Position numbers and translations under genes: made by a program. This document shows, piece by piece, positions 9,607 through 17,709 of a stretch of DNA of 64,000 nt. The notes beneath the pieces are model-generated. The model worked only from the letters and a program-made list of their open reading frames with translations, searched no databases and was not told the origin of the DNA. The first letter of the stretch is position 1, and the number at the start of each line of letters is the position of its first letter. Location: the NCBI GenBank assembly GCA_026392455.1, contig JAPLCB010000002.1:62001-126000 (forward strand), written 5' to 3'. This DNA is from Propionibacteriales bacterium (GTDB lineage: Bacteria > Actinomycetota > Actinomycetes > Propionibacteriales > Nocardioidaceae).

Positions 9607-11796
9607 CTAGGTCTCCGACCCCAGCGCCAGCGGCAGGACCGCCTCGGCCCCGGCCTGACGCAGCCAGTGCGCAGCCAGGGTCATCGACCACCCGGTCCCG
9701 ATCAGGTCGTCGACCAGCAGCACCCGCTGCCCCGCAAGGCCGGCTTCGTCGGTGAGGTCGAGCGCGTAGCGACGCGAGACGGCGGCGATCCGCTGGGCGG
9801 AGTTGGTGGCGCCCCAGCCAGTCCCGATGCCCGGGTCACGCAGGGCCACCCGGCCCAGCACCGGGATCCGGCCGGCGCGGGAGAGCCCGTCGACCAGACT
9901 GCCGACGAGCAGCGGGTGCGAGCTGGACTCGAAGCCGACGATCCCGTCGGGCCGGGGTCGCCAGTCGCGCAGGGTGGCGATCAGTCCCTCGACCAGCGCG
10001 GCCGGCACCTCCTGGTCGGGAGAACCGGGACGGAACAGGTCGCGCAGCGCCTGACCGAGACCGAGGTCGGTCAACCGGGCAACGACCCGGCCCTCCTCGG
10101 CCGGGTCAGCGATCTTGCCCTTGAGGTCGATCCCGAGGTTGGCCAGCGCGGTCGGCCACATCTTCCGGGGTTGGACGGCGACCCCGGGCCGGGTCAACCG
10201 GTCACCGGCGCCAGCGACGGTGTCGGCCGCAACGGCGGCCGAGAGCCGGAGCCCCCCGCAGTTGTCGCAGCGACCGCAGTCGACCGCACCCGGGTCGTCC
10301 AGCGCCTCGCGCAGGAACCGCATCCGGCAGCGGTCGGTGGCGACGTACTCCAGCATCAGCGCCTGCTCGTCACGCCGGGCCGCAGCGACCCGGTCGTAAC
10401 GGTCCTGCTCGTAGACCCAGTCCTGGCCGGTCGCGGTCCACCCGCCCTGGACCCGACGGACGGCGCCGTCGACGTCGAGCACCTTCAGCATCATCTCCAG
10501 GCGGCTGCGGGACAGGTCGACGTACGTCTCCAGGGTGGCCGTGGACATGGCGCCGGGGTGCTGGGCCAAGGCGGAGAGCGCGGACCGGACGTGCTGCTCG
10601 GGCGGGAAGGCCAGCGAGGCGAAGTACTTCCAGATGTCACGGTCCTCGTACGCCGGCAGCAGCACCACGGCGGCGCGGGCGTCGTCGTCCAGGCCACGCC
10701 CGGCGCGTCCCACCTGCTGGTAGTAGGCCACCGGGGACGCCGGCGCGCCGACGTTGACGACGAACCCGAGCTTGGCGTCGAACCCCATCCCCAGCGCGCT
10801 GGTGGCCACCAGCGCCTTGAGCCGTCCGGTCAGCAGGTCCTGCTCCAGGGCCTGGCGCTCGGTCGGGTCGGTCTGCCCCGAGTACGCCGCGACCTGGTGC
10901 CCGCGCTCGCGCAGGAACCCGGCGATCTCGGCCGAGGCCGCCACGGTGAGCGTGTAGATGATCCCGGAGCCGGCGAAGTCGTCGAGGTGGTCGGCCAACC
11001 AGGCCAGCCGCTCCTCGGGCCGGTGGAGCTGGAGCACCGCCAGCCCGAGCGACTCCCGGTCGAGCTCGCCGCGGAGCACCAGCACCGGCTCACCTGCTGG
11101 TTGAGGTGCAGGCGCTCTGGCGCCTGCCTCGAAACTCCGGTCAGGAGGTTGAGGTGCAGGCGCTCTGGCGCCTGCCTCGAAACCCGCGAGCTGCTCGGCG
11201 ACGTCGGCGGTCACCCGGGCGTTCGCGGTCGCCGTGGTGGCGAGCACCGGGATGCCCTCGGGCAGGTCGGCCAGCATCTGCCGGATCCGGCGGTAGTCGG
11301 GCCGGAAGTCGTGGCCCCAGTCGGAGATGCAGTGCGCCTCGTCGATGACCAGCAAACCCGCGGACTCGGTCAGCCGGGGCAGCACCTCGTCACGGAAGCC
11401 CGGGTTGTTCAGCCGCTCGGGACTGACCAGCAGGACGTCCACCTCTCCGGCCGCGATGGCCGCGTGCGACTCCTGCCACTGCTCGATGTTGGTGGAGTTG
11501 ATCGTGACGGCCTTGATGCCGGCCCGCTCGGCCGCCTCGATCTGGTTGCGCATCAGGGCCAGCAGCGGCGAGATGATCACGGTCGGGCCGGCGCCACGGG
11601 CCCGGAGGAGCGCCGTCGCGACGAAGTAGACCGCGGACTTTCCCCAGCCGGTCCGCTGGACCACCAGGGCCCGTCGGCGGTCGACCGCGAGCGCCTCGAT
11701 CGCGGCCCACTGGTCGTCGTACAGGTTGGCGGCGTCGGAGCCGACCAGCGACCGAAGGTGCTGCTCGGCCTCTGCGCGAATCTCTGCCCGGTCCAT
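9607..11796 (-). CDS. recQ: RecQ-family ATP-dependent DNA helicase with C-terminal phosphoribosyltransferase-like domain
   Basis: This is a 3'-5' DNA unwinding enzyme of the RecQ class, 729 residues. Visible helicase motifs are Walker A QRTGWGKSAVYF near residue 48, ISPLLALMRNQ, DEAHCISDWGHDFRPDYRRI near 155, and motifs V/VI ALGMGFD and QQVGRAGRG. A four-cysteine zinc site (DRCRMRF ... DCGRCDNCGG) sits near 460-490. The last ~200 residues are not HRDC. They end in the PRPP-loop pattern VLLVDDLIGTGWSM, a PRTase-type fold fusion. Between helicase motifs III and IV lies an in-frame insertion carrying GARAPAPQP twice. It is encoded by two copies of the dispersed family A repeat and is absent from ordinary RecQ. 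The ATG at 11796 gives the expected N-terminus. Confidence 0.9.
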   Translation of the reverse strand: MDRAEIRAEAEQHLRSLVGSDAANLYDDQWAAIEALAVDRRRALVVQRTGWGKSAVYFVATALLRARGAGPTVIISPLLALMRNQIEAAERAGIKAVTINSTNIEQWQESHAAIAAGEVDVLLVSPERLNNPGFRDEVLPRLTESAGLLVIDEAHCISDWGHDFRPDYRRIRQMLADLPEGIPVLATTATANARVTADVAEQLAGFEAGARAPAPQPPDRSFEAGARAPAPQPAGEPVLVLRGELDRESLGLAVLQLHRPEERLAWLADHLDDFAGSGIIYTLTVAASAEIAGFLRERGHQVAAYSGQTDPTERQALEQDLLTGRLKALVATSALGMGFDAKLGFVVNVGAPASPVAYYQQVGRAGRGLDDDARAAVVLLPAYEDRDIWKYFASLAFPPEQHVRSALSALAQHPGAMSTATLETYVDLSRSRLEMMLKVLDVDGAVRRVQGGWTATGQDWVYEQDRYDRVAAARRDEQALMLEYVATDRCRMRFLREALDDPGAVDCGRCDNCGGLRLSAAVAADTVAGAGDRLTRPGVAVQPRKMWPTALANLGIDLKGKIADPAEEGRVVARLTDLGLGQALRDLFRPGSPDQEVPAALVEGLIATLRDWRPRPDGIVGFESSSHPLLVGSLVDGLSRAGRIPVLGRVALRDPGIGTGWGATNSAQRIAAVSRRYALDLTDEAGLAGQRVLLVDDLIGTGWSMTLAAHWLRQAGAEAVLPLALGSET
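11095..11184. repeat. Two in-frame family A repeats inside recQ
   Basis: Copy 1 (11095-11136) and copy 2 (about 11145-11184) share the core ttgaggtgcaggcgctctgg plus cgcctgcctcgaaac without a mismatch. They lie head to tail, 49-50 bases apart, inside the helicase gene. Read on the coding (minus) strand they give the doubled peptide FEAGARAPAPQP. The core ggcgctctggcgcc forms a hairpin. Their near identity implies a recent or homogenised duplication. Confidence 0.9.
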
Positions 11797-11891
11797 AGGT
11801 GCAGTTGTATCCCACGTCGCCGACAGCGGACCGTGAAGAGACGGCTGTGGACTCGTGGCCGAGTACCACGGCAGATGGTATTTTGAGTGCC

Positions 11892-12125
11892 ATGATGACT
11901 ACCATCGATGCTGCGGGGAGGCTGGTCGTGCCCAAGGAGCTTCGCGACCGCCTGGGCATCACCGCCGGCAGCCGTGTCGAGATCCGTGAAGAGGGGTCTG
12001 GCCTGCGCCTCGACCTGATTGCCTCAGACGTCGTGATCGAGGTCGGCGACTACCTCCTGGTCGGTGGCGACCTCCCCCTTTCCGACGACGACGTCCGCGA
12101 TCTTCGCCTTGGCAACCAGCGCTGA
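11892..12125 (+). CDS. vapB: AbrB/MazE-fold antitoxin, VapB type
   Basis: This 77-residue protein has the swapped-hairpin AbrB DNA-binding pattern TTIDAAGRLVVPKELRDRLG at the N-terminus. An acidic C-terminal tail, presumed to wrap the toxin, follows. Two adjacent ATGs (11892 and 11895) are possible starts; the track frame opens earlier only because no stop intervenes. Its 3' end overlaps the toxin start region. As in other VapBC pairs it should bind its own promoter just upstream (11830-11890); that autoregulation is inferred from the family. Confidence 0.85.
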   Translation: MMTTIDAAGRLVVPKELRDRLGITAGSRVEIREEGSGLRLDLIASDVVIEVGDYLLVGGDLPLSDDDVRDLRLGNQR

Positions 12126-12528
12126 CCTTCTCCTCGACACCAGCGCTGCGGTGCCGTTCCTCGTCGCCGGCCACCTGCACCACGGGACGACCTTCGGGGC
12201 GCTCTCGGGCAAGAACCTGGGGCTCGCTGGGCACGCCGCCTTCGAAACCTTCTCGGTCCTCACCAGGCTTCCGGAACCGCGGCGCCTGAGTCCGGCCAGG
12301 GCAGCCCAGCTCATCCGGCACAACTTCCCGCACACCAAGCACCTCAGCGCTGCTCGGGCTGCCAGGCTCACCACCCGGTTCGCGGAAGCCGGCGTTGGCG
12401 GCGGCGCTGTCTACGACGGGCTCGTCGCTGCCTGCGCCCTGGAGCACGGATGCGTCCTGGCGACCCGCGACGAGCGGGCGCTGGCGACCTACACCGCGCT
12501 CGGCGTCGAGATCCTGCTGCTCACCTGA
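12109..12528 (+). CDS. vapC: PIN-domain ribonuclease toxin, VapC type
   Basis: This is an RNase toxin of the PIN fold. The four acidic metal-binding residues are visible in DLLLDTSA (strand 1), GHAAFETFSVL, GGGAVYDGLVA and LATRDERAL. The track start GTG 12064 would add 15 unneeded residues lying entirely inside vapB. I prefer TTG 12109, which begins just before the first PIN strand and overlaps vapB by 17 bases. The length is then 139 residues, normal for VapC. Confidence 0.85.
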   Translation: MATSADLLLDTSAAVPFLVAGHLHHGTTFGALSGKNLGLAGHAAFETFSVLTRLPEPRRLSPARAAQLIRHNFPHTKHLSAARAARLTTRFAEAGVGGGAVYDGLVAACALEHGCVLATRDERALATYTALGVEILLLT

Positions 12529-12550
12529 GCTCGGATCCACACGACCAGCG

Positions 12551-12925
12551 CTAGCAGATCTGCTGGGCGTAGACCTTCAGCGCGAGAGCGTCCTGACCGA
12601 TCGGATCCTGGCGCTGGGCGAGCGCGGCGAACGCGGCCCCGTCGGCAAAGGTGTGGTCGGAGTCGATGACGTACTCGAACCCGCGACGGGCAGCGGTCGG
12701 GACTCCCCGTGGGGTGCCGACGTAGGCGAGCTCGCGGCGGTAGTCGTCCAGGTCGTCCTGACTGGTACCGGCGTCCGCAGCGGCCAACCGCGCGTACGCC
12801 CGGCAGAAGGACGGGGCCTCGCCGTCGACCGGCGACCGGGTCGGATCGACCGAACCGCAGCCGGCGCCGGCGCCGGCGCCGAGCATCATCAGGGCCGCGA
12901 GCACGAGCCCCCACCTGCGCGCCAT
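12551..12925 (-). CDS. Small putative lipoprotein
   Basis: The 124-residue product starts with a signal peptide and a lipobox-like segment (GAGAGAGC near residue 16-23), so it is probably exported and lipid-anchored. The mature part holds two further cysteines (SFCRAY and the final residue). No named domain is visible. It is convergent with vapC (22-base gap) and lies downstream of the metalloprotease gene on the same strand. Confidence 0.7.
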   Translation of the reverse strand: MARRWGLVLAALMMLGAGAGAGCGSVDPTRSPVDGEAPSFCRAYARLAAADAGTSQDDLDDYRRELAYVGTPRGVPTAARRGFEYVIDSDHTFADGAAFAALAQRQDPIGQDALALKVYAQQIC

Positions 12926-12991
12926 CGAACTCCTCGGACTCTGGATGTCGGAGTCACTGTAGTGCTGGTGGTACCCGGACCGCTCGTTCCT

Positions 12992-13579
12992 TCAGTCGTT
13001 GTGGCTATAGGTCGACGCGATCGCATCGAAGTCGTGCGCGCTCGGGGCGGTCCACGGGCCGATGTATGGCGATCTCATGCACGAGCTGGTGCCGACAGTC
13101 TGCTCGTCCAAACCGATCGAGTGCCCGAGCTCATGACAAACGATGGTTCGACGCTTTTCTGCGCTGGCATCGCTACACGCAGTATCGACGTGGACCCAGG
13201 TCGACGTGGTGAGGTGGCCCGTCGCCACGTAGGCAACCTGATTGGTCTGCCCCAGCGTCGGGCCGCAAGCTGAGTCCCCGATGGTGGTCTCGCTGACGGA
13301 AACGCAGTGACCAGTGTTGGGACAGGCGGACTCGGAGCTGACGTAGACGGCATCGAGTCGAGAAGCCTGGTCCCAAGCGATAGCAGAGCTGTAGACAGGC
13401 CACTCCGATCCCGTGTTGTCGACCCAGTAGACATAACCGCGGGGGTGTGACGGATCGTTGTCCGCCCAGTGAAGTGGAGCTCCCGAGGATGTACTCGCCC
13501 AGTGATTCGACCAGGCGCCGCCGGCCAGCAGGGTGACCACAGCGAGCGCGAGCAAGAGACCGCCCAGTGCGCGCCTCAT
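12992..13579 (-). CDS. Secreted metzincin-like zinc metalloprotease
   Basis: This 195-residue protein has an N-terminal signal peptide (residues about 1-24). The zinc site HELGHSIGLDE lies near residue 150, followed by a Met-turn-like SSCMRSPY. The pattern HExxHxxGxxD/E plus a downstream Met is that of metzincins such as matrixins and snapalysin-like proteases; the third ligand would be acidic rather than His. Several cysteines (SACPNTGHC, DTACSD, TIVCHE) suggest disulfides outside the cell. Its ATG overlaps the stop of the upstream gene (ATGA), so the two are co-translated. The substrate is unknown. Confidence 0.8.
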   Translation of the reverse strand: MRRALGGLLLALAVVTLLAGGAWSNHWASTSSGAPLHWADNDPSHPRGYVYWVDNTGSEWPVYSSAIAWDQASRLDAVYVSSESACPNTGHCVSVSETTIGDSACGPTLGQTNQVAYVATGHLTTSTWVHVDTACSDASAEKRRTIVCHELGHSIGLDEQTVGTSSCMRSPYIGPWTAPSAHDFDAIASTYSHND

Positions 13580-14181
13580 CGCGACACCTGATCGCTACCC
13601 TCGACCGAGGGCGTGTCGTCACGCTCTCCTGGGAGGTCAAGCCGGGCGCCCCGCGCGGAACGCGGTGAGCTCGGGCACAGGACGTCGGCAACAGGGTCTG
13701 CACGCACCGCCGGCACATAGGTCACTTGTACGCAGTCCTCACCCCGCACCACGACCGCTTTCGAATTCACGTACCTCACCCCGTGGGCACACGGAAGCCT
13801 CAGGGTTCCCAACGCAGAGGCGTCGTTGACCAGGACGCATACCTGATCTCCCGCTTCGGGGTCCTTGGCTTGAGCGCCCGGCTCAGGAAGAACGAACGGC
13901 TCGCCAGCCTCGGGGTAAGGGTCGCAGGGTCCGACCACCAAACCGGCGCGCTTGAGTCGGTCAACATCCGAAGCCGACGGACACGGCGGGGCCACCGCCC
14001 CGGGAGAGCCGTGGGACCGCGATGCGATCTCCTCGTCGGACAGGCCAGGCGAATAGATCTCGTCGGCCGTTCGCACCGTCACCGCCGGGCCATCGGCTCG
14101 GGTGAGCGCATACGCCGCACCAGAACTCATGCCGATCACGCCGACCACGGCGGTCGTCACCCACCATCGTTTCCTCATCAT
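13576..14181 (-). CDS. Exported or membrane-anchored hypothetical protein paired with the metalloprotease
   Basis: The N-terminus MMRKRWWVTT plus a hydrophobic stretch forms a signal or anchor, followed by about 170 residues outside the membrane with five cysteines (PPCPSA, GPCDPYP, QVCVLV, LPCAHG, EDCVQV). I chose ATG 14181 over the track GTG 14190 because AAGGAG lies eight bases before the ATG and directly abuts the GTG. No family is recognised. The stop overlaps the metalloprotease start, so it may be a chaperone, inhibitor or substrate partner of that enzyme (inference). Confidence 0.7.
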   Translation of the reverse strand: MMRKRWWVTTAVVGVIGMSSGAAYALTRADGPAVTVRTADEIYSPGLSDEEIASRSHGSPGAVAPPCPSASDVDRLKRAGLVVGPCDPYPEAGEPFVLPEPGAQAKDPEAGDQVCVLVNDASALGTLRLPCAHGVRYVNSKAVVVRGEDCVQVTYVPAVRADPVADVLCPSSPRSARGARLDLPGERDDTPSVEGSDQVSR

Positions 14182-14283
14182 GGGAACCACTCCTTCGTCA
14201 CCTCGGATCAGAACTCGAACGAGCCCTACCCGGAAGACACCGATCTCGTGCCACCAGCACGCGCGAACGATCCGGAGGTTCCG

Positions 14284-15588
14284 CTACTCCCGGGTTGCCA
14301 GCACCGTCCCGGTGTTGGTGACCACGCCGAGGTGGCGGGCGGTGACGAGCAGCTGGTACGGGAAGTACGCCGAGGAGAGGCCGTCGGTGGGCATCGCGAA
14401 CGACTCCGAAGTGCCATCGGTCAGATCGAGCAGCTCCAGCGACGAGACCGTCGGCAGCAGCAGGTGGTCGGCGTCGACCGAGGGCATCTGCGACAACGGG
14501 AACCCGAGCGGGACGTACGGCCGGTCGGTCGGGATCGCACGTTGCCAGAGGGGGTTCCCGGTCGCGACGTCGTACCCGCGGAGCCCGGCCTTCCCACGCA
14601 CCACCACGACCTGGCCGCGCAGGGTGGCCTCGCGGGCGCCGGGCGCCAGCGCTGTCCGCCGGAGCTCCGAGCCTTCCGCCGAGAGCGCCACCAGGTCGGT
14701 CCCGGCGGTTGTCCGGCTCAGCACCAGCGCGGAGCCGTCGACGACCCCCACCACGTGCAGCCGGGCACCGGGGCCGTCGTCCCAGGTCCACCGGACGCTG
14801 CCGTCGGCGACGGAGACCGCGCTGACGGCGGGGGCGGCGGCGCCTGCGGGAGCAGGATCGCCCAGCCGGGCCTCCTCGGTCCCCCCGACGAGCACGAGCT
14901 CGTCGGTCAGCAGCCCCAGGTAGTCCGCACGGTCCGCGGTCGAGATCTTCCGGGACCACTGCTGCTCGCCGTCTGCAGCCCCGAGCCGCAGCATCGCGAT
15001 GTCCGGGCCGCTCGGCAGCGCCGCGAGCAGGTCACCGTCGGGGAGGAAGGTGGTGGCGACCGGGTCACCGTCGCGGTGCCGCAGGCCGACCTCGACGCAC
15101 CAGCGCGCTGCGCCGTCGCGCAGGTCGAAGTCCGCGATCGTGATCCGCTTGCTCTCCTCCAGGTTCAGCAGCACGAACCGGTCGGGCGATGTGTCCCACG
15201 CGGTGCGCTTCGCGGTCGGGCGCAGCGCCCACCGGGGCGCCAGGTCGCTATCGGCGAGGTAGGTCAGGTCGGCGTTGTTGCGGGTGAGGGCCAGCACCCC
15301 GTCAGGAACGGCGTACAGCCGCAGGAACTGGTCGTAGTAGTAGTCCCTCCCGGCGACGACCGGCCCGAACGGCGGGCCCATCGCGGCGACCGCGCCGACG
15401 ACCCGGTCCCGGTCGGAATTCGGACGCTGCTGCATCAAGGTCGCGCTCTGCAGCGGGGCCGTCGGCGAGTCGATCAGCTCGGCTCCGCAGGCCGGGCCGG
15501 TGAGGTTGTTGACCAGGAACGACCCACCGCCGAACACCGCCAGCACGGCAGCCACCAGCAGCACCGCCGTGCGCCACGACCACCTCAC
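14284..15588 (-). CDS. Membrane-anchored beta-propeller (PQQ-like repeat) protein
   Basis: This 434-residue protein has an N-terminal membrane helix (residues about 8-28). A long extracytoplasmic region follows, with repeated blades of the type DGSVRWTWDD, DGEQQWSRK and ATGNPLWQRA, which are typical PQQ-like/WD-type propeller repeats. No enzyme motif is visible, so a scaffold or binding role is more likely than a dehydrogenase. It lies 13 bases downstream of the M13 peptidase gene on the same strand, so the two probably share a transcript. Confidence 0.75.
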   Translation of the reverse strand: MRWSWRTAVLLVAAVLAVFGGGSFLVNNLTGPACGAELIDSPTAPLQSATLMQQRPNSDRDRVVGAVAAMGPPFGPVVAGRDYYYDQFLRLYAVPDGVLALTRNNADLTYLADSDLAPRWALRPTAKRTAWDTSPDRFVLLNLEESKRITIADFDLRDGAARWCVEVGLRHRDGDPVATTFLPDGDLLAALPSGPDIAMLRLGAADGEQQWSRKISTADRADYLGLLTDELVLVGGTEEARLGDPAPAGAAAPAVSAVSVADGSVRWTWDDGPGARLHVVGVVDGSALVLSRTTAGTDLVALSAEGSELRRTALAPGAREATLRGQVVVVRGKAGLRGYDVATGNPLWQRAIPTDRPYVPLGFPLSQMPSVDADHLLLPTVSSLELLDLTDGTSESFAMPTDGLSSAYFPYQLLVTARHLGVVTNTGTVLATRE

Positions 15589-15601
15589 GACCAGCAGCCG
15601 A

Positions 15602-17554
15602 TCACCAGATCCGGACGCGGTCCTCGGGGTCCAGCCACAGCCCGTCGCCCGGCTGGGTGCCGAACGCGACGTGGAACTCCTCCAGGTTGCGGGCGATGTT
15701 GGCCCGGAACTCCGGCGGGCTGTGCGGGTCGGTGGTCAGGTACTGCTGCTCGAGCTCCTTGCGGCGCTTGGTCCGCCACACGTAGCTCCAGTTCATGAAG
15801 AGCCGCTGCTCGCCGGTCTCGCCGTCGATCACCGGCGACGGCTGGCCGTCGAGGAAGATCTGGTACGCCTTGTGCGCGATCGTCAGGCCACCGAGGTCGC
15901 CGATGTTCTCGCCGACGGTCAGCGCACCGTTGACGTGCTCGCCCGGGAGGTTGCGGGGCTCGAAGGCGTCGTACTGCTCGATCAACGCCTTCGACTTCAC
16001 CTCGAACGCAGCCTTGTCCTCGGCGGTCCACCAGTCGTTGAGGTTGCCGTGGCCGTCGTACTGCGCGCCCTGGTCGTCGAAGCCGTGCCCGATCTCGTGA
16101 CCGATGACCGCGCCGATGCCGCCGTAGTTCTCGGCCGGGTCGGCGTCCGGGTCGAAGAACGGCTTCTGCAGGATGCCGGCCGGGAAGCAGATCTCGTTGG
16201 TGCCCGGGTTGTAGTACGCGTTGACGGTCTGCGGCAGCATGAACCACTCGTCGCGGTCGACGGGCGCGCCGATCTTCTCCAGCTGGCGGTCGGTCTCGAA
16301 GGCGGTGATCGCCAGCACGTTCCCGATCAGGTCCCCGGCGCTGATGGTCAGCTCGGAGTAGTCCTTGAACTTGACCGGGTAGCCGATCTTCGGCACGAAG
16401 GTGTCGAGCTTCTCGAACGCCTTGAGCTTGGTCTCCTCGCTCATCCAGTCCAGCGCGGTGATGCTCTGGCGGTAGGCCTCGAGCAGGTTCGCGACCAGGT
16501 CGTCCATCAGCTCCTTCGAGCGGGCCGGGAAGTGCCGCTCGACGTACTCGCGACCGACCGCCTCGCCGAGGCCACCCTCGACCAGGCCGACGCCACGCTT
16601 CCAGCGGGCGCGCAGCTCCGGGGTGCCCGACAGGGTCCGGCCGTAGAAGTCGAAGTTGGTCTGCACGAACGCGTCCGGCAGGTACGCCGCCGTCGAGCGG
16701 ATCGCGCGGACGGTCAGGAAGGCGCGCCAGGCCTCGACCGGAGTCGAGGCCAGCACCTTCTCCAAGTGGGTCAGGAACGACGGCTGCCGGACGATCGTCT
16801 CGGCGAACGTCTGGGCGTTGCCGCCGAGGTTGCGGACGTAGACCTCGAAGTCGAACGACGGGAGCAACGCCTTCAGATCGGCGTACGAGGTCAGGTTGTA
16901 GGTCTTGATGACGTCGCGGGTGTCCGCACGCTCCCAGTGGCCCTCGGCGATCCGCTGCTCCAGCGCGAAGACGGTCTCGGCGGTGCCGCGCGGGTCCGGG
17001 CGCTCGGCCAGGGTCAGCAGGGTCTCGAGGTAGTCGACGTACTTGGTGCGGATGTCGGCAAACTTCTCCTCGCGGTAGTAGGTCTCGTCGGGCAGACCGA
17101 GGCCGCCCTGACCCACGTTGACCAGGTACCGGTCGGAGTTGCGGTCGTCGGTGTCCACGAACGAGCTGAAGATGCCGCCGCCGCCGGAACGCTCGAAGTC
17201 GCCGAGGAACGCCGCCAGGTCCAGCAGGCTGTCCAGCCCGTCGATCGCCGCGAAGATCCCTTGCAGGGGAGCGATCCCGAGCTCGTCGACCCGGGCCTCG
17301 TCCATGAAGCTGGCGAACAGGTCGCCGATCTTCTTGGCGTCCTCACCGTCGACCGTGCCGGCCGCGCAGTCCTCGATGATCACCCGGACCTGCTCCTCGG
17401 CGACGTCGGCGAGCATCACGAACGGGCCCCACGAGGCGCGGTCCGACGGGATCTCCGACTCGGCGAGCCAGGTGCCGTTGACGTGACCGAAGAGGTCGTC
17501 CTGCGGGCGGATGCTGAGGTCCATGCCCTCGCGGGCGTCATCAAGAATCGTCAC
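15602..17554 (-). CDS. M13-family (neprilysin/PepO-like) zinc metallopeptidase
   Basis: This is an endopeptidase of 650 residues. The zinc motif HEIGHGFDDQGAQYD and the third-ligand helix ENIGDLGG are present. The substrate-side NAYYNPGTNEI and the C-terminal RANIARNLEEFHVAF pattern are also typical of M13. There is no signal peptide, as in other actinobacterial members. The track start (17692) adds 46 residues encoded by a repeat array; I chose GTG 17554 (VTILDDAREGMDLSIRPQDD), where family similarity begins. A propeller protein gene follows after 13 bases. Confidence 0.93.
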   Translation of the reverse strand: MTILDDAREGMDLSIRPQDDLFGHVNGTWLAESEIPSDRASWGPFVMLADVAEEQVRVIIEDCAAGTVDGEDAKKIGDLFASFMDEARVDELGIAPLQGIFAAIDGLDSLLDLAAFLGDFERSGGGGIFSSFVDTDDRNSDRYLVNVGQGGLGLPDETYYREEKFADIRTKYVDYLETLLTLAERPDPRGTAETVFALEQRIAEGHWERADTRDVIKTYNLTSYADLKALLPSFDFEVYVRNLGGNAQTFAETIVRQPSFLTHLEKVLASTPVEAWRAFLTVRAIRSTAAYLPDAFVQTNFDFYGRTLSGTPELRARWKRGVGLVEGGLGEAVGREYVERHFPARSKELMDDLVANLLEAYRQSITALDWMSEETKLKAFEKLDTFVPKIGYPVKFKDYSELTISAGDLIGNVLAITAFETDRQLEKIGAPVDRDEWFMLPQTVNAYYNPGTNEICFPAGILQKPFFDPDADPAENYGGIGAVIGHEIGHGFDDQGAQYDGHGNLNDWWTAEDKAAFEVKSKALIEQYDAFEPRNLPGEHVNGALTVGENIGDLGGLTIAHKAYQIFLDGQPSPVIDGETGEQRLFMNWSYVWRTKRRKELEQQYLTTDPHSPPEFRANIARNLEEFHVAFGTQPGDGLWLDPEDRVRIW

Positions 17555-17578
17555 GGGGACGACTCTAGACGGCCGCCC

Positions 17579-17709
17579 TACGCCGACCGGGCGCAGATGT
17601 CCCGTGTTTCTACGCCGACCGGGCGCAGATGTCCCACCTTGATTGTCGCCGGCGGGACATCTGTGCCCGCTCGACGCGTACTGGCGGGACATCTGTGCCC
17701 GCTCGACTA
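17579..17709. repeat. Four-copy inverted array of a ~26-bp GGGCGCAGATGTCCC repeat
   Basis: Two direct copies of tacgccgaccgggcgcagat plus gtccc (17579 and 17611, 32 bases apart) are followed by two inverted copies, ggcgggacatctgtgcccgc plus tcgac (17651 and 17683, also 32 apart). The array fills the gap between the M13 start and the lipoprotein stop, and the last copy supplies that stop codon. It can fold into a large cruciform. The regular 32-base spacing could fit an operator array or a compound terminator. Confidence 0.8.

Noticed and set aside
9553-11886. 777-aa plus-strand ORF opposite recQ
   Set aside because: Shadow frame; recQ on the other strand shows all helicase motifs.
13726-15798. 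690-aa plus-strand ORF across three minus-strand genes
   Set aside because: Antisense composition, crosses several real gene boundaries and has no recognisable domain.
17555-17692. N-terminal extension of the M13 peptidase in the track
   Set aside because: The extra 46 residues are encoded by the four-copy repeat array. Family similarity begins at GTG 17554.
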